NCBI RefSeq assembly: GCF_030419005.1
Contig: NZ_CP106951.1
Coordinates: forward strand, 4,898,001 to 4,962,000
Direction of reading: 5' to 3'
Origin: Eleftheria terrae
GTDB lineage: Bacteria; Pseudomonadota; Gammaproteobacteria; Burkholderiales; Burkholderiaceae_C
DNA length: 64,000 nucleotides
The notes under the pieces are model-generated. The model was not told the origin of the DNA and ran no database searches. It was given only the letters and a program-made list of their open reading frames with translations. Each line of letters opens with the position of its first letter. Positions within the stretch are counted from its first letter, which is position 1. This document shows, piece by piece, positions 35,805 through 46,000 of the stretch. The position numbers and the translations under genes were made by a program.

Positions 35805-36722
35805 CAGCAGATTGATCCGGGCGACCTCCTGTTGTTTGCCCGCGTGGCCGAGGCCGGCAGCTTCACGCGCGCTGCCGAGCGGGTCGGCCTGCCGAAGAGC
35901 ACTGTCTCGCGCCGCCTGGCCTTGCTGGAGCGGCAGCTGGGTGAGCGCCTCTTGATGCGGACCACGCGCAAGCTGAGCCTGACGGATTTCGGCCTGGCCT
36001 TGCTGGAGCATGCCCGCCAGGTGGCCGCCGAGGTGGACGCCGCCGCCTCCCTGGCCCTGCACCGGCAGGCCCTGCCGAGTGGGCGCTTGCGCGTCTCGCT
36101 GCCGGGGGAGTTCGGCGGCTTGGACCTGTCCGCCTTTCTGGCCGAATTTCTGCTTCGGCATCCCGCCATCACGCTGGAGGTCGATGTGTCGGCGCGCCGG
36201 GTCGACCTGGTCGGCGAGAACTACGACCTGGCCATCCGCATGGGTGCCTTGCAGGAGGATTCGAGCCTGGCGGCCCGGCGCCTGTTCACCCACACCTGGG
36301 GCTTGTATGCCGCGCCGTCCTACCTGGCGCTGCGCGGTACGCCGCAGCAACCCGCCGACTTGCTGCAGCACGACGGACTGCCGCTGCGGGCGAGCAACGG
36401 CGAATTCATGCCCTGGGTGCTGCTGCGCGGCGAGGAGCGCTGGCAAGGGCTGCCGCCGCCGCGCGGCACGGCGAATTCGCCGCCGCTGTTGATGGGGCTG
36501 GCCTTGCAGGGCATCGGCATCGTTGCGTTGCCCGACGTACTGGCGGCGGCTTGGGTCGCCGAGGGGCGGCTGGTGCGGGTGCTGGCGGCCTGGTGCCTGC
36601 CGGAGCTGCCGGCCTGGGCGGTCTTTCCGGGGCGGCGACTGATGCCGGCCAAGACCCGCGTGTTCCTGCAGATGCTGCAGGAAGCCCTGGAACAGCAGGG
36701 CGTGGCCGGCGTCACTGTCTAG
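35790..36722 (+). CDS. LysR family regulator (azoR-associated)
   Basis: 310 residues. N-terminal LysR helix-turn-helix (LLLFARVAEAGSFTRAAERV followed by LPKSTVSRRLALLERQLGERLL) and a type 2 periplasmic-binding effector domain. Divergent from azoR-pirin, the usual arrangement for a regulator of quinone-responsive reductases. The start is uncertain between 35790 and 35802; neither has a well-spaced ribosome site. Its stop codon overlaps that of the convergent ArsR-type gene. Confidence 0.9.
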   Translation: MQGTMQQIDPGDLLLFARVAEAGSFTRAAERVGLPKSTVSRRLALLERQLGERLLMRTTRKLSLTDFGLALLEHARQVAAEVDAAASLALHRQALPSGRLRVSLPGEFGGLDLSAFLAEFLLRHPAITLEVDVSARRVDLVGENYDLAIRMGALQEDSSLAARRLFTHTWGLYAAPSYLALRGTPQQPADLLQHDGLPLRASNGEFMPWVLLRGEERWQGLPPPRGTANSPPLLMGLALQGIGIVALPDVLAAAWVAEGRLVRVLAAWCLPELPAWAVFPGRRLMPAKTRVFLQMLQEALEQQGVAGVTV

Positions 36723-37411
36723 GCCGGCGCCTGGGGGCGGAGGTCCAGCGGGGCGAGCCATTCCCGCCAGCCTTGCGGCGTCACCGTCAGCGCGCGGCTG
36801 TCGAATTCGCGCACCACCCAGCGGCGGCCGATCACCGCGTCCAGCAGTGCCGCGCCCAGTGCACCGCTCAAGTGCGGCTGGCGCTCGCTCCAGTCGACGC
36901 AGGCGCAGGCGAAGCGACGTCGCTGTCCGCGTGTGGCCGCGACGTCGATGCCCCAGCCGGCCAGCGCCTGCAGCCCGGGCTCCGCCACGTCGTAGTCGCG
37001 CCCCTCCTGCAGCAGCCAGCCACGCGAGAGCAGGGTCTGCAGCACGGACACCGCGACGCCGCCGGCCATGTGGTCGTAGCAGGTGCGGGCCTGCCGCAAC
37101 GATGTCGGGGCGCTCGATCGGAAGGCGGGCCGCGGCGTACCGGCCACCACCAGCAGGGCTTCGAGGGCTGCGGCGACCTCCGGCGAGCCCAGCCGGTAGT
37201 AGCGATGCTTGCCCTGGGGCAGGCACTCCACCAACTGCTGGCGAGCCAATCGGCCAAGGTGGGCGCTGGCCGTCGATGCGGCCACCCCGGCCAGCGCGGC
37301 CAGCTCGGTCGCGGTGCGGGCGCGGCCGTCCAGCAGGCTGCACAACATCGCTGCGCGGGCCGGTTCCGCAATGGCCGCCGCAATGCCAGGCAGGCCGCAG
37401 TCTGCATCCAT
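36719..37411 (-). CDS. ArsR-type winged-helix regulator
   Basis: 230 residues. The N-terminal 90 residues form an ArsR helix-turn-helix (IAEPARAAMLCSLLDGRART, TELAALAGVAASTASAHLGR, LPQGKHRYYRLGSPEVA). A C-terminal domain of about 120 residues of unknown type carries the single Cys pair FACACVDW. The much longer open frame upstream is a shadow of the P450 gene. Divergent from the P450 gene across 81 bp, suggesting it regulates P450 and monooxygenase expression. Confidence 0.85.
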   Translation of the reverse strand: MDADCGLPGIAAAIAEPARAAMLCSLLDGRARTATELAALAGVAASTASAHLGRLARQQLVECLPQGKHRYYRLGSPEVAAALEALLVVAGTPRPAFRSSAPTSLRQARTCYDHMAGGVAVSVLQTLLSRGWLLQEGRDYDVAEPGLQALAGWGIDVAATRGQRRRFACACVDWSERQPHLSGALGAALLDAVIGRRWVVREFDSRALTVTPQGWREWLAPLDLRPQAPA

Positions 37412-37492
37412 GTTTCGTTGTCGGTGGAAGCGTGGGAGTTCCGAGCCTAGCAGACTGCCAGTCACTTCACAGCAGCGACGATCCCTCACGAC

Positions 37493-38632
37493 ATGAAGCA
37501 CGATCCCCACGACCCGGTGCAGGCCGCCACCGCCGTCGATCCCTATCCGTACTACGCGCGCCTGCGCACAGAGCGGCCCTGGTACTTTGACGAGCGCCTG
37601 TCGAGCTGGGTGGCCGCCAGTGCCGACCTGGTCGAGCGGGCCTTGCAGCATCCCGACCTGCTGGTCCGGCCGCCTGGGCAGCCGGTGCCGCCGGCGCTGC
37701 AAGGCACCGCCGCGGGTGCGGTGTTCGGCCGGCTGGCGCGCATGAACGAGGGCGTGCCGCATGCCGCGGCACGTCGGGCGCTGAGGACGGTACTGGCGGC
37801 ATGGCAACCGGCCGAAGCCCGGCGTTTGGCGGCCGAGCAGGCGAGCGCTGTGTGGGCGGCGCGATCGGCCGACGACGCGCAAGCCTTGTACCGGGTGCCG
37901 CTGCTGGTGATGGCGCAGCTGCTCGGTGTGCCGGACGGCGACTGCCCGCGGGTGGCCCGCCAGGTCGAGGCGTTTGTCGCCTGCCTGTCTCCCCTGAGCG
38001 GTACTGCACAGCTGGAGGCGGCGCAGGCCGCCGCGGCCGAATTGTCCGGCTGTTTCGACCGCGGCCTGGGTGACTGGGCGCCGCCGCAGGATCCGGGGCT
38101 GGCGCGCGAGGTGTTCGCCGCCAATCTGGTCGGCCTGCTGAGCCAGACCTGCGATGCCACGGCCGGGCTCATCGGCAATACCGCGTTGGCACTCGGCCGC
38201 GATGCCACGCTGTGTGCGGAGGTGCAGGCCGGCCGGCAGCCGCTGGACGGCGTGGTGGCCGAGGTGGCGCGGCACGACCCGTCCATCCAGAACACGCGCC
38301 GCTACGCGGGCCGCGCCGTGCGGCTCGGCGCCGGCGTCGAGATGGCGGCTGGCGAGGCCGTGCTGGTGCTGCTGGCCGCGGCCAACCGTGATCCAGCCCT
38401 GCATGCGCAGCCCGAGCGCTTCGACGCCCGCCGCCGGCAGGTGGGCCACGACGGTTTCGGCAGCGGCAGGCACCGCTGCCCCGGCTCGGACCTGGCCGCC
38501 GCCATGACCTGCGGCGCCATGGCGGTGCTGGTGCAGCAGCCGGACCGGCTCTGCAGCGCTGCGGCTGGCTTTGGCAAGCGGCCGGTGTACCGGCCGTCGG
38601 TCAATGCCCGCATCCCGCTGCTCACCCTGTGA
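37493..38632 (+). CDS. Cytochrome P450
   Basis: 379 residues, soluble bacterial type without membrane anchor. The heme-binding loop GFGSGRHRCPGSD supplies the Cys thiolate, and the ExxR-like pair lies in VVAEVARHDPSIQNTRR. The I-helix reads LLSQTCDATAGLIGN rather than the usual AGxDT, an unusual oxygen-activation region. No ferredoxin or reductase gene is adjacent. An antibiotic-biosynthesis-monooxygenase gene follows after 19 bp. Substrate unknown. Confidence 0.93.
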   Translation: MKHDPHDPVQAATAVDPYPYYARLRTERPWYFDERLSSWVAASADLVERALQHPDLLVRPPGQPVPPALQGTAAGAVFGRLARMNEGVPHAAARRALRTVLAAWQPAEARRLAAEQASAVWAARSADDAQALYRVPLLVMAQLLGVPDGDCPRVARQVEAFVACLSPLSGTAQLEAAQAAAAELSGCFDRGLGDWAPPQDPGLAREVFAANLVGLLSQTCDATAGLIGNTALALGRDATLCAEVQAGRQPLDGVVAEVARHDPSIQNTRRYAGRAVRLGAGVEMAAGEAVLVLLAAANRDPALHAQPERFDARRRQVGHDGFGSGRHRCPGSDLAAAMTCGAMAVLVQQPDRLCSAAAGFGKRPVYRPSVNARIPLLTL

Positions 38633-38651
38633 CCAAGGAAGGAAGCACCAC

Positions 38652-38996
38652 ATGATGGCCGTCATATTCGAGGTCCGCCCGCACGAGGGCCAGACCGACC
38701 GTTACCTCGACCTGGCCGCCGAGCTGCGGCCCTTGCTGGAGCAGGTGGAGGGCTTCATCTCCATCGAGCGCTTCCAGAGCCTGAGCGAGCCGGGCAAGCT
38801 GCTGTCGCTGTCCTTCTGGCGCGACGAGGCGGCAGTGGCGCGCTGGCGCCAGGTGGAGGCGCACCGTGCCGCCCAGGCTGAGGGCCGGCGGGAGGTGTTT
38901 GCCGACTACCGCTTGCGGGTCGCGGAGGTGAAACGCGACTACGGCCTGGGCCCTCGGGCCGAGGCCCCGGTTGATAGCCGAACCGAGCATGGATGA
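38652..38996 (+). CDS. ABM-domain monooxygenase
   Basis: 114 residues. A ferredoxin-like ABM (antibiotic biosynthesis monooxygenase) domain: MAVIFEVRPHEGQTDRYLDL, VEGFISIERFQSLSEPGKLL, SLSFWRDEAAVARWR. Such small proteins oxidise quinol-like compounds or act as cofactor-free oxygenases. AAGGAAGG precedes the ATG. Co-transcribed with the P450 gene, so they may act on one compound. Confidence 0.88.
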   Translation: MMAVIFEVRPHEGQTDRYLDLAAELRPLLEQVEGFISIERFQSLSEPGKLLSLSFWRDEAAVARWRQVEAHRAAQAEGRREVFADYRLRVAEVKRDYGLGPRAEAPVDSRTEHG

Positions 38997-39053
38997 GCGC
39001 TTCCAGTACCAGTCAAGCCATTTCCTGTTACCAGGAGAAAGTAGTACAGAGAG

Positions 39054-39075
39054 TGCAGGCAAGCGTCAGCCTGCA
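39054..39075 (+). promoter_or_regulatory. Stem-loop in the leader of the Kiwa-like operon
   Basis: TGCAGGC and GCCTGCA form a perfect 7-bp stem with an 8-base loop, 51 bp before the protease-nuclease start. It may be a weak terminator of the P450 unit or a leader element. No convincing promoter was found in the 129-bp gap. Confidence 0.35.
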
Positions 39076-39125
39076 GCGTTACCCTGAGGTATCCGCCAGG
39101 AGGCGGTGCACCAGGGAGAAGTGGC

Positions 39126-41054
39126 ATGACGAGTCGCGACGACTCCGAAGAACGGGCAAGGCGCCGCAGCCTGCGGTCCATCCTGGACGACAAGGAAATG
39201 CGGGTGGAGCTGCAGCGGCGCGCGGCCGAGAGCGAGCTGGGCGGCCTGTGGGACGTGGACACCGGCACGCTGGCGTCCTTGCTGGAAAACCCGGAGCCCG
39301 AAGAAGCCTTCAAGAGCCGCCCGTTGTCCGAGGCGATCGTGCGCGCCATCGCGCGGCCCGTGTTGATGGTCGAGAACGACCGGGTGACCCTGCCGACACG
39401 CTCCGACGTCATGTCGCGCCGGGTGCGCAAGTACCGCGAAGCCTTCGAGCCGGCCCTGCCTTCGGTGGGGCGTGTCGAGCTGGTCGGCCACCCGGCGCTG
39501 GAGTGGGTAGGTACCGGCTGGATGATCGAGGAAGGCGTGGTGGTGACCAACCGCCATGTGGCTTCGGAGTTTGCACGGCGCGATGCGACCGGCATGGGTT
39601 ATGTCTTCATCCGCAACCAGGGCGGCGCCGAAGTGCTGCCTCGGATCGACTTCCGCGAGGAGTACCGCTCGGTCGTCGCGGCCGAGTTCCGCATCGAGAA
39701 GGTGCTCTATATCGCGCCGCACAGCGAATCCGCCCCTGACGTCGCCTTCCTGCGGGTGGTGGCCGAGCCGGGGCTGCGACTGCCGCCGCCGATCGAGCCG
39801 GTCGAATCGGTGGCCCGCAACCTGCGGCAGCGCCGCTTCATGGCAGTGGTGGGCTACCCCGCGCGCGACAGCCGCAGCGACTCGCGGCTGGTGGACCGCA
39901 TCTTCGGCGACATCTACGACGTGAAGCGGTTCTCGCCAGGCGAGGTGATGACGGTGGACCACGATGCCTGGTTCTTCGAGCACGATGCGACCACGCTGGG
40001 CGGGAATTCAGGCAGCGTCATCCTCGACATGCAGACCGGCAAGGCGCTGGGCTTGCACTATGCCGGCGCGCATCGCAAGGCCAACTACGCGGTGCGCATC
40101 GACACGGTGCTGGAGATGCTGCGCGCCGCCAAGGGTCGCACCTGGGTCGGTGGTGCGCCGCTGCACACCCAGCTGCAGGAAAAGACGCGCCCGGCCGCCA
40201 GCTATGTGGCGCCCGGCTATGACGAGCGCTTCCTGGGCCCGCGCGTGCCGCTGCCCAAGCCGGCCAAGACGGCGCTGCGCGAGGACCTGCTCAAGGTGGG
40301 CGAGGGCGCCGACCCCTGGCGGCTGGACTACACCCACTTCAGCGTGCGCATGAGCAGCTCGCGCCGGCTGCCGATGGTGACCGCGGTCAACATCGACGGC
40401 AGCTCGAGGCGCAAGCTCTCGCGCAAGGGGCAGGTCTGGTTCTTCGACTCGCGCATCGACCGCCGGCAGCAGATCGGCAAGGAGTTCTACGGCCCGACCA
40501 GCTTCGACCGCGGCCACATGGTGCGCCGGGAAGACCCGGTGTGGGGCGAGCCGGACGAGGCGGCGCGTGCCAACGAGGACACCTTCCACTACACCAATGC
40601 CGCACCCCAGATGCCGGGCCTGAACCAGCGCGAATGGCTGGAGCTGGAGGACTACGTCCTCGACAACGCCGACGCGCTGGATCTGAAGGTGTGCGTCTTC
40701 ACCGGACCGGTGTTCGCCGCCGGCGATCCGGTGATCCAGGACGTGCAGGTGCCGTTGCGGTTCTGGAAGGTGGCGGCACTGGTCACGGCCGACACCGGCG
40801 AGCTGAACTGCGCGGCCTACCTGCTGACCCAGGAAGACATGCTGGCCGAGGCCTTCCACTACGGCCGTTTCAAGACCTACCAGGTGCCGCTGGCCGATGT
40901 GGAGGCTCTGACCGGCATCGGCTTTGGCAAGGCGCTGCGCGATGCCGACAACTTCGCGCTGCGGCAGCAGGACGAGTCGGTGCCCACCTGGTCGCCGGGC
41001 ATCCAGATCTACCGGCCGGAAGACGTGCGCTTCCCCCGCCGCCGCAGCGGCTGA
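39126..41054 (+). CDS. Trypsin-like serine protease fused to NUC1 endonuclease
   Basis: 642 residues, no signal peptide, so presumably cytosolic. An N-terminal charged helical segment of about 100 residues leads into a chymotrypsin-fold protease whose triad can be read as His144 (VVTNRHVA), Asp205 (APDVAFLRV) and Ser295 (LGGNSGSV). The second half is a DNA/RNA non-specific endonuclease of the NUC1/EndoG family with catalytic DRGH at 461-464 (His464) followed by TNAAPQMPGLNQREW. Both active sites look intact. It starts after AGGGAG, and the membrane gene begins 8 bp after its stop. The fusion suggests a toxic effector held inactive until proteolysis, but this is inference. It is likely the degradative arm of the Kiwa-like system that follows. 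Confidence 0.85.
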   Translation: MTSRDDSEERARRRSLRSILDDKEMRVELQRRAAESELGGLWDVDTGTLASLLENPEPEEAFKSRPLSEAIVRAIARPVLMVENDRVTLPTRSDVMSRRVRKYREAFEPALPSVGRVELVGHPALEWVGTGWMIEEGVVVTNRHVASEFARRDATGMGYVFIRNQGGAEVLPRIDFREEYRSVVAAEFRIEKVLYIAPHSESAPDVAFLRVVAEPGLRLPPPIEPVESVARNLRQRRFMAVVGYPARDSRSDSRLVDRIFGDIYDVKRFSPGEVMTVDHDAWFFEHDATTLGGNSGSVILDMQTGKALGLHYAGAHRKANYAVRIDTVLEMLRAAKGRTWVGGAPLHTQLQEKTRPAASYVAPGYDERFLGPRVPLPKPAKTALREDLLKVGEGADPWRLDYTHFSVRMSSSRRLPMVTAVNIDGSSRRKLSRKGQVWFFDSRIDRRQQIGKEFYGPTSFDRGHMVRREDPVWGEPDEAARANEDTFHYTNAAPQMPGLNQREWLELEDYVLDNADALDLKVCVFTGPVFAAGDPVIQDVQVPLRFWKVAALVTADTGELNCAAYLLTQEDMLAEAFHYGRFKTYQVPLADVEALTGIGFGKALRDADNFALRQQDESVPTWSPGIQIYRPEDVRFPRRRSG

Positions 41055-41062
41055 CGCCGGCC

Positions 41063-41607
41063 ATGAAGCTGCGTTTCTGGCCCTCGCTGTTGATCTTCGC
41101 CAGCTCCTACTTCCCGCTGGCCTTGATCATCCTCGTGAAGGACCTCGATGCCACCAGCTTCCTGCCGCAGCACCCGCGGCTGGCAGCCGCGGTGGCGGGG
41201 AGTGCTGCGCTGTGCCTGCTGGCGCTGTTCTTCGCGGTGCGGTCCATCCCTGACGGGCTGCCGGTGCAGGTGACCAAGGTCAGCAACAAGTCGGGGGAGC
41301 TGTTCGCGTACACCATCCCCTACATGATTTCCTTCTACAACTTCAACCTCGGCGACTGGCGCACGCTCCTGTGCCTGGGCCTGTTCCTGGGCATGTTGTT
41401 TGCGCTGGCCTATCGCACGCGCAATGTCCTCGTCAATCCGGTGCTGGGACTGGCCGGCTACGGCCTCTATGACACGCAGTTCAAGGAAGGCGCGCGCGAG
41501 CGCCAGGGCCTGCTGCTGTCACGCACCGAGTTCCGTGTCGGAGATCGTTGCCATGTGACGCGACTCTCCAACTTCCTCTACTTCGTCAAGAAGGTTGAAA
41601 CCGAAGC

Positions 41608-41611
<4 letters not shown>
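41063..41611 (+). CDS. KwaA-like multi-pass membrane protein
   Basis: 182 residues. Hydrophobic helices are visible at about 6-26 (LLIFASSYFPLALIILV), 38-59, 84-99 (TIPYMISFYNF) and 98-137 in one or two passes, giving four to five membrane segments, with a short soluble tail. Length, topology and position directly before a DUF4868 gene match KwaA of the Kiwa anti-phage system, which senses phage attachment at the envelope. Similarity is judged from architecture, so identity with KwaA is not proven. Its stop overlaps the next start (ATGA). Confidence 0.7.
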
Positions 41612-42841
<1,230 letters not shown>

Positions 42842-42862
42842 TCCGCCGCTCCCACTCCCCGC

Positions 42863-42900
42863 GCACGCGCTACCCTCTGATCAGGGAGGGTAGCGCGTGC
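42863..42900 (+). terminator. Long perfect hairpin closing the Kiwa-like unit
   Basis: GCACGCGCTACCCTC and GAGGGTAGCGCGTGC pair in a perfect 15-bp stem with an 8-base loop containing TGATCA. It is followed by TGCAGTTCCTT, which is only weakly U-rich. It separates the small protein from the histidine kinase. Confidence 0.6.
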
Positions 42901-43041
42901 TGCAGTTCCTTACGTTCGCGCCCTGGTGATCCCTGCATGATGTCGCGCAGGCGGGACAACGGGCCGTGAAAGCAGGGACGCCCCGCTGCTCCGCTGGTCG
43001 CAACGCTCCCATCTTCGGGGGGAACAGCAGAGGGCGCCGAC

Positions 43042-46000
43042 ATGAAAGTTTTACGCGACGCACGGGCCGCCAGGCTGGGTGCCTGGCTGCTGGCGGTGCT
43101 GGCCGCCGGGGCGGCCGTGGCGGCTGGCGCGGTGCTGCAAGGCCACTTGCACACCGAGGTGATGATGCTGCCCGCGGTGCTGGCGGTGCTGGTGTCGGCC
43201 GCGCTGAACGGCTTGCGGCCCGGCCTGCTGACCACGGGCTTGTGTGGCGTGGGCTTCGCCTGGCTGGCTTCGGCGCCTGGCCATGGCTTCGAGCTGGCCG
43301 AGCACGACCGGGCTGGCGCGCTGGTGCTGTTCCTCGCCGTGGGCGTGACGGCCAGCCTGCTGTGCGGGGCGCTGCATGCCACCCGGCTGCGCCTGGAGCG
43401 CAGCCAGACCTTCCACCGATCGATCGCCGACCTCACCACCGACTTCGCCTTCGAAGCCACGGTGCTCGAAGATGGCCGCACCGTGATCGACTCCATCACG
43501 GAAGGCTTCACCAAGCTGCTGGGCTACACCATGGACGAGGTGCTGGCGCGAGGCGGCTGGCGCGCCGTGGTGGCACCCGAGGAACGGGCCGCGGCACGCG
43601 AGTTCATGCGCCGGGTGCTGGCTGGCGAGGAGGTGGAGGCGGAGATGCGCCATGTCACGCGCGACGGCCGCAGCGTGTGGGTGCACTTCAAGCTGCGGCC
43701 GGTGAGCGGGGCCGACCGGCGGGTGCTGCGCTTTTACGGTGCGGCGCGCGACGTCACGCCACAGCGCGAGGCCGAGGGCCGCATCCAGGGTCTCAACCGC
43801 GAACTCGAACGCCGGGTCGAGGAACTGCAGGCGGTGTTCGATACCGCGCCGGTGGCCATCTGGCAGGCGCATGACCGCAACTGTGAGCGCATCAGCGAGA
43901 ACCGCCACGCCGCCGAGTTGATGGGCCGCGGCGGCAGCGTGCCGGCGGTGCCGCCGGGCAGCTCGACCTGGCGTTGCCTGCGCCAGGGCGAGCCGCTGCC
44001 GGTGGAAGCCCTGCCGCTGCAGCAGGCGGCCCGGGAGGGCCGGGCAGTGCTGGGCGTGGAGCTCGAGGTGGCCGTGCCGGGGCGCGAGGTGGCCTCGGTG
44101 GTCGGCAATGCAGTGCCACTGCTCGATGCCGATGGCCAGGTGCGGGGCGCCATGAGCGTCTTCGTGGACATCACCCAGCGCAAGCGCATCGAGGCGGCGC
44201 TCTGGCAGGGGCGCGAGCAGTTGCGGCTGGTGGCCGACAACGCGCCGGTGCTGATCGCCCAGAGCGATGCCGAGGGCCGGTATCGCTTCGCCAACCGCGC
44301 GTATGCCGAGCGCTTCGGCTTGAGCGCCGAGGCCCTGGTCGGCCGTCATGTTGCCGAGGTGGTGGGCGAGGCGGCCTGGCGCAGCCTGCTGCCTTATGTG
44401 CAGCGGGTGCTGGCCGGTGAGACGGTGAGCTTCGAGGCCGAGATCCCGTATGCGCTGGTGGGCGTGCAGCACATGCGCTGTGCCTACGCGCCGGAGCGCG
44501 ACGCGCAGGGCCGCGTGGTGGGCCTGGTGGCGGCCATGCTCGACATCAACGACCGCAAGCAGGTCGAGCGTGCACTCGAGCAGGCCCGTGCCGAGGCCGA
44601 GCGCCGCGCCGGCGAGGCCGAACAGGCCAAGGCCCTGCTGCAGACCATCTTCGACAACCTGCCGGAGGGCATCGCCTGGGTCGGCGGGCCGCCCGACTAC
44701 CCGGTGCTGGCCAACAGCCGTTTCGGCCGTGAGCTGATCGGTGCGCCGGCCGGCGCCACTGGCGCTCACCCGCTGGACGGCCACCCTGTCTACACCGCCG
44801 ACGGCCGGCGCCGCCTGGCCACCGAGGAGTTGCCGCTGTACCGCGCGTCGCGCCACGGTGAGACCGTGTGCAACGAGGAACTGCTGGTCGAGCGGGCCGA
44901 CGGCTCGCATGTGGCGGTGCTGGTGGACGCTGCGGCGATCCGCAACGCGCAGGGTGAGATCCTGGGCGCGGTCAACTGCTGGCGCGACATCACCGAACGC
45001 AAGCGGGCCGAGGCGGCACAACGGCGCAGCGCCGAGCGGTTTCGCTCGCTGGTGGTGGCAACCGCCGCCATCGTCTGGGTCACCAATGCGCAGGGCGAGT
45101 TCGCGGAGCCCCAGCCGTCGTGGCAGGCGTGCACCGGGCAGGACTGGCCCGAGCACCGCGGCTTCGGCTGGCTACAGGCGGTGCATGCCGAAGATCGCGA
45201 GCGGCTGCGCCAGGCCTGGCTGCAGGAGGTGGAGTCGGGCGGGCACTACGACGTCGAGGCCCGGCTGTGGCATGCGGCCACCGGCAGTTTCCGCTACTTC
45301 CAGAGCCGGGCGGTGCCAGTGCGCGACGCGTCCGGGCGCATCAGTGAATGGATTGGCACCTGCATGGACATCCAGGACCGGCGCCAAGCCCTGGAGGCAC
45401 TGCGGCAGAGCGAGGAGCGCTTCCGGCTGATGGTGGAAAGCGCGCGCGACTACGCCATCTTCACGCTCGATGCCAAGGGCTGCATCACCGCCTGGAACGT
45501 GGGCGCGCGCCATGTGCTGGGCTACGAGGAAGCCGACATCCTCGGCCGCCATGCCGAGCTGCTCTACACCGCCGAGGACGTCGCCAAGGGTGTGGTGGAA
45601 CGTGAGCTGGACAAGGCCCGCCGCGAAGGCCAGGCCGAGGACGAGCGCTGGCATGTGCGCAAGGACGGCAGCCGTTTCTGGTCCAGCGGCCTGGTGATGC
45701 GGCTGAGCGCCGGTGGCGAGCGGCGCGGCTTCCTGAAGATCATGCGCGACGTCACCGAGGCCAAGCGCTCGCGCGAGACCCTGGAGCGCCAGGCCCTGGC
45801 ACTGCGCGAGGCCGACCAGCGCAAGGACGAGTTCCTGGCCACGCTGGCGCACGAGCTGCGCAACCCACTGGCGCCGCTGCGCAACGGGCTGGAGATCATG
45901 CGGCTGGCCGGTACTGACCTGCAGGCGCAGGAGCGGGCCCGCGCCGTCATGGAGCGCCAGCTCGCGCAGATGGTGCGCCTGATCGACGACCTGCTGGACG

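Noticed and set aside
37412..38665. Upstream extension of the ArsR-type gene giving 648 codons
   Set aside because: The extension is the antisense of the P450 gene; the ArsR domain starts normally at 37411.
43051..45156. Minus-strand open frame of 701 codons
   Set aside because: Antisense to the PAS repeats of the hybrid kinase, with no motif of its own.
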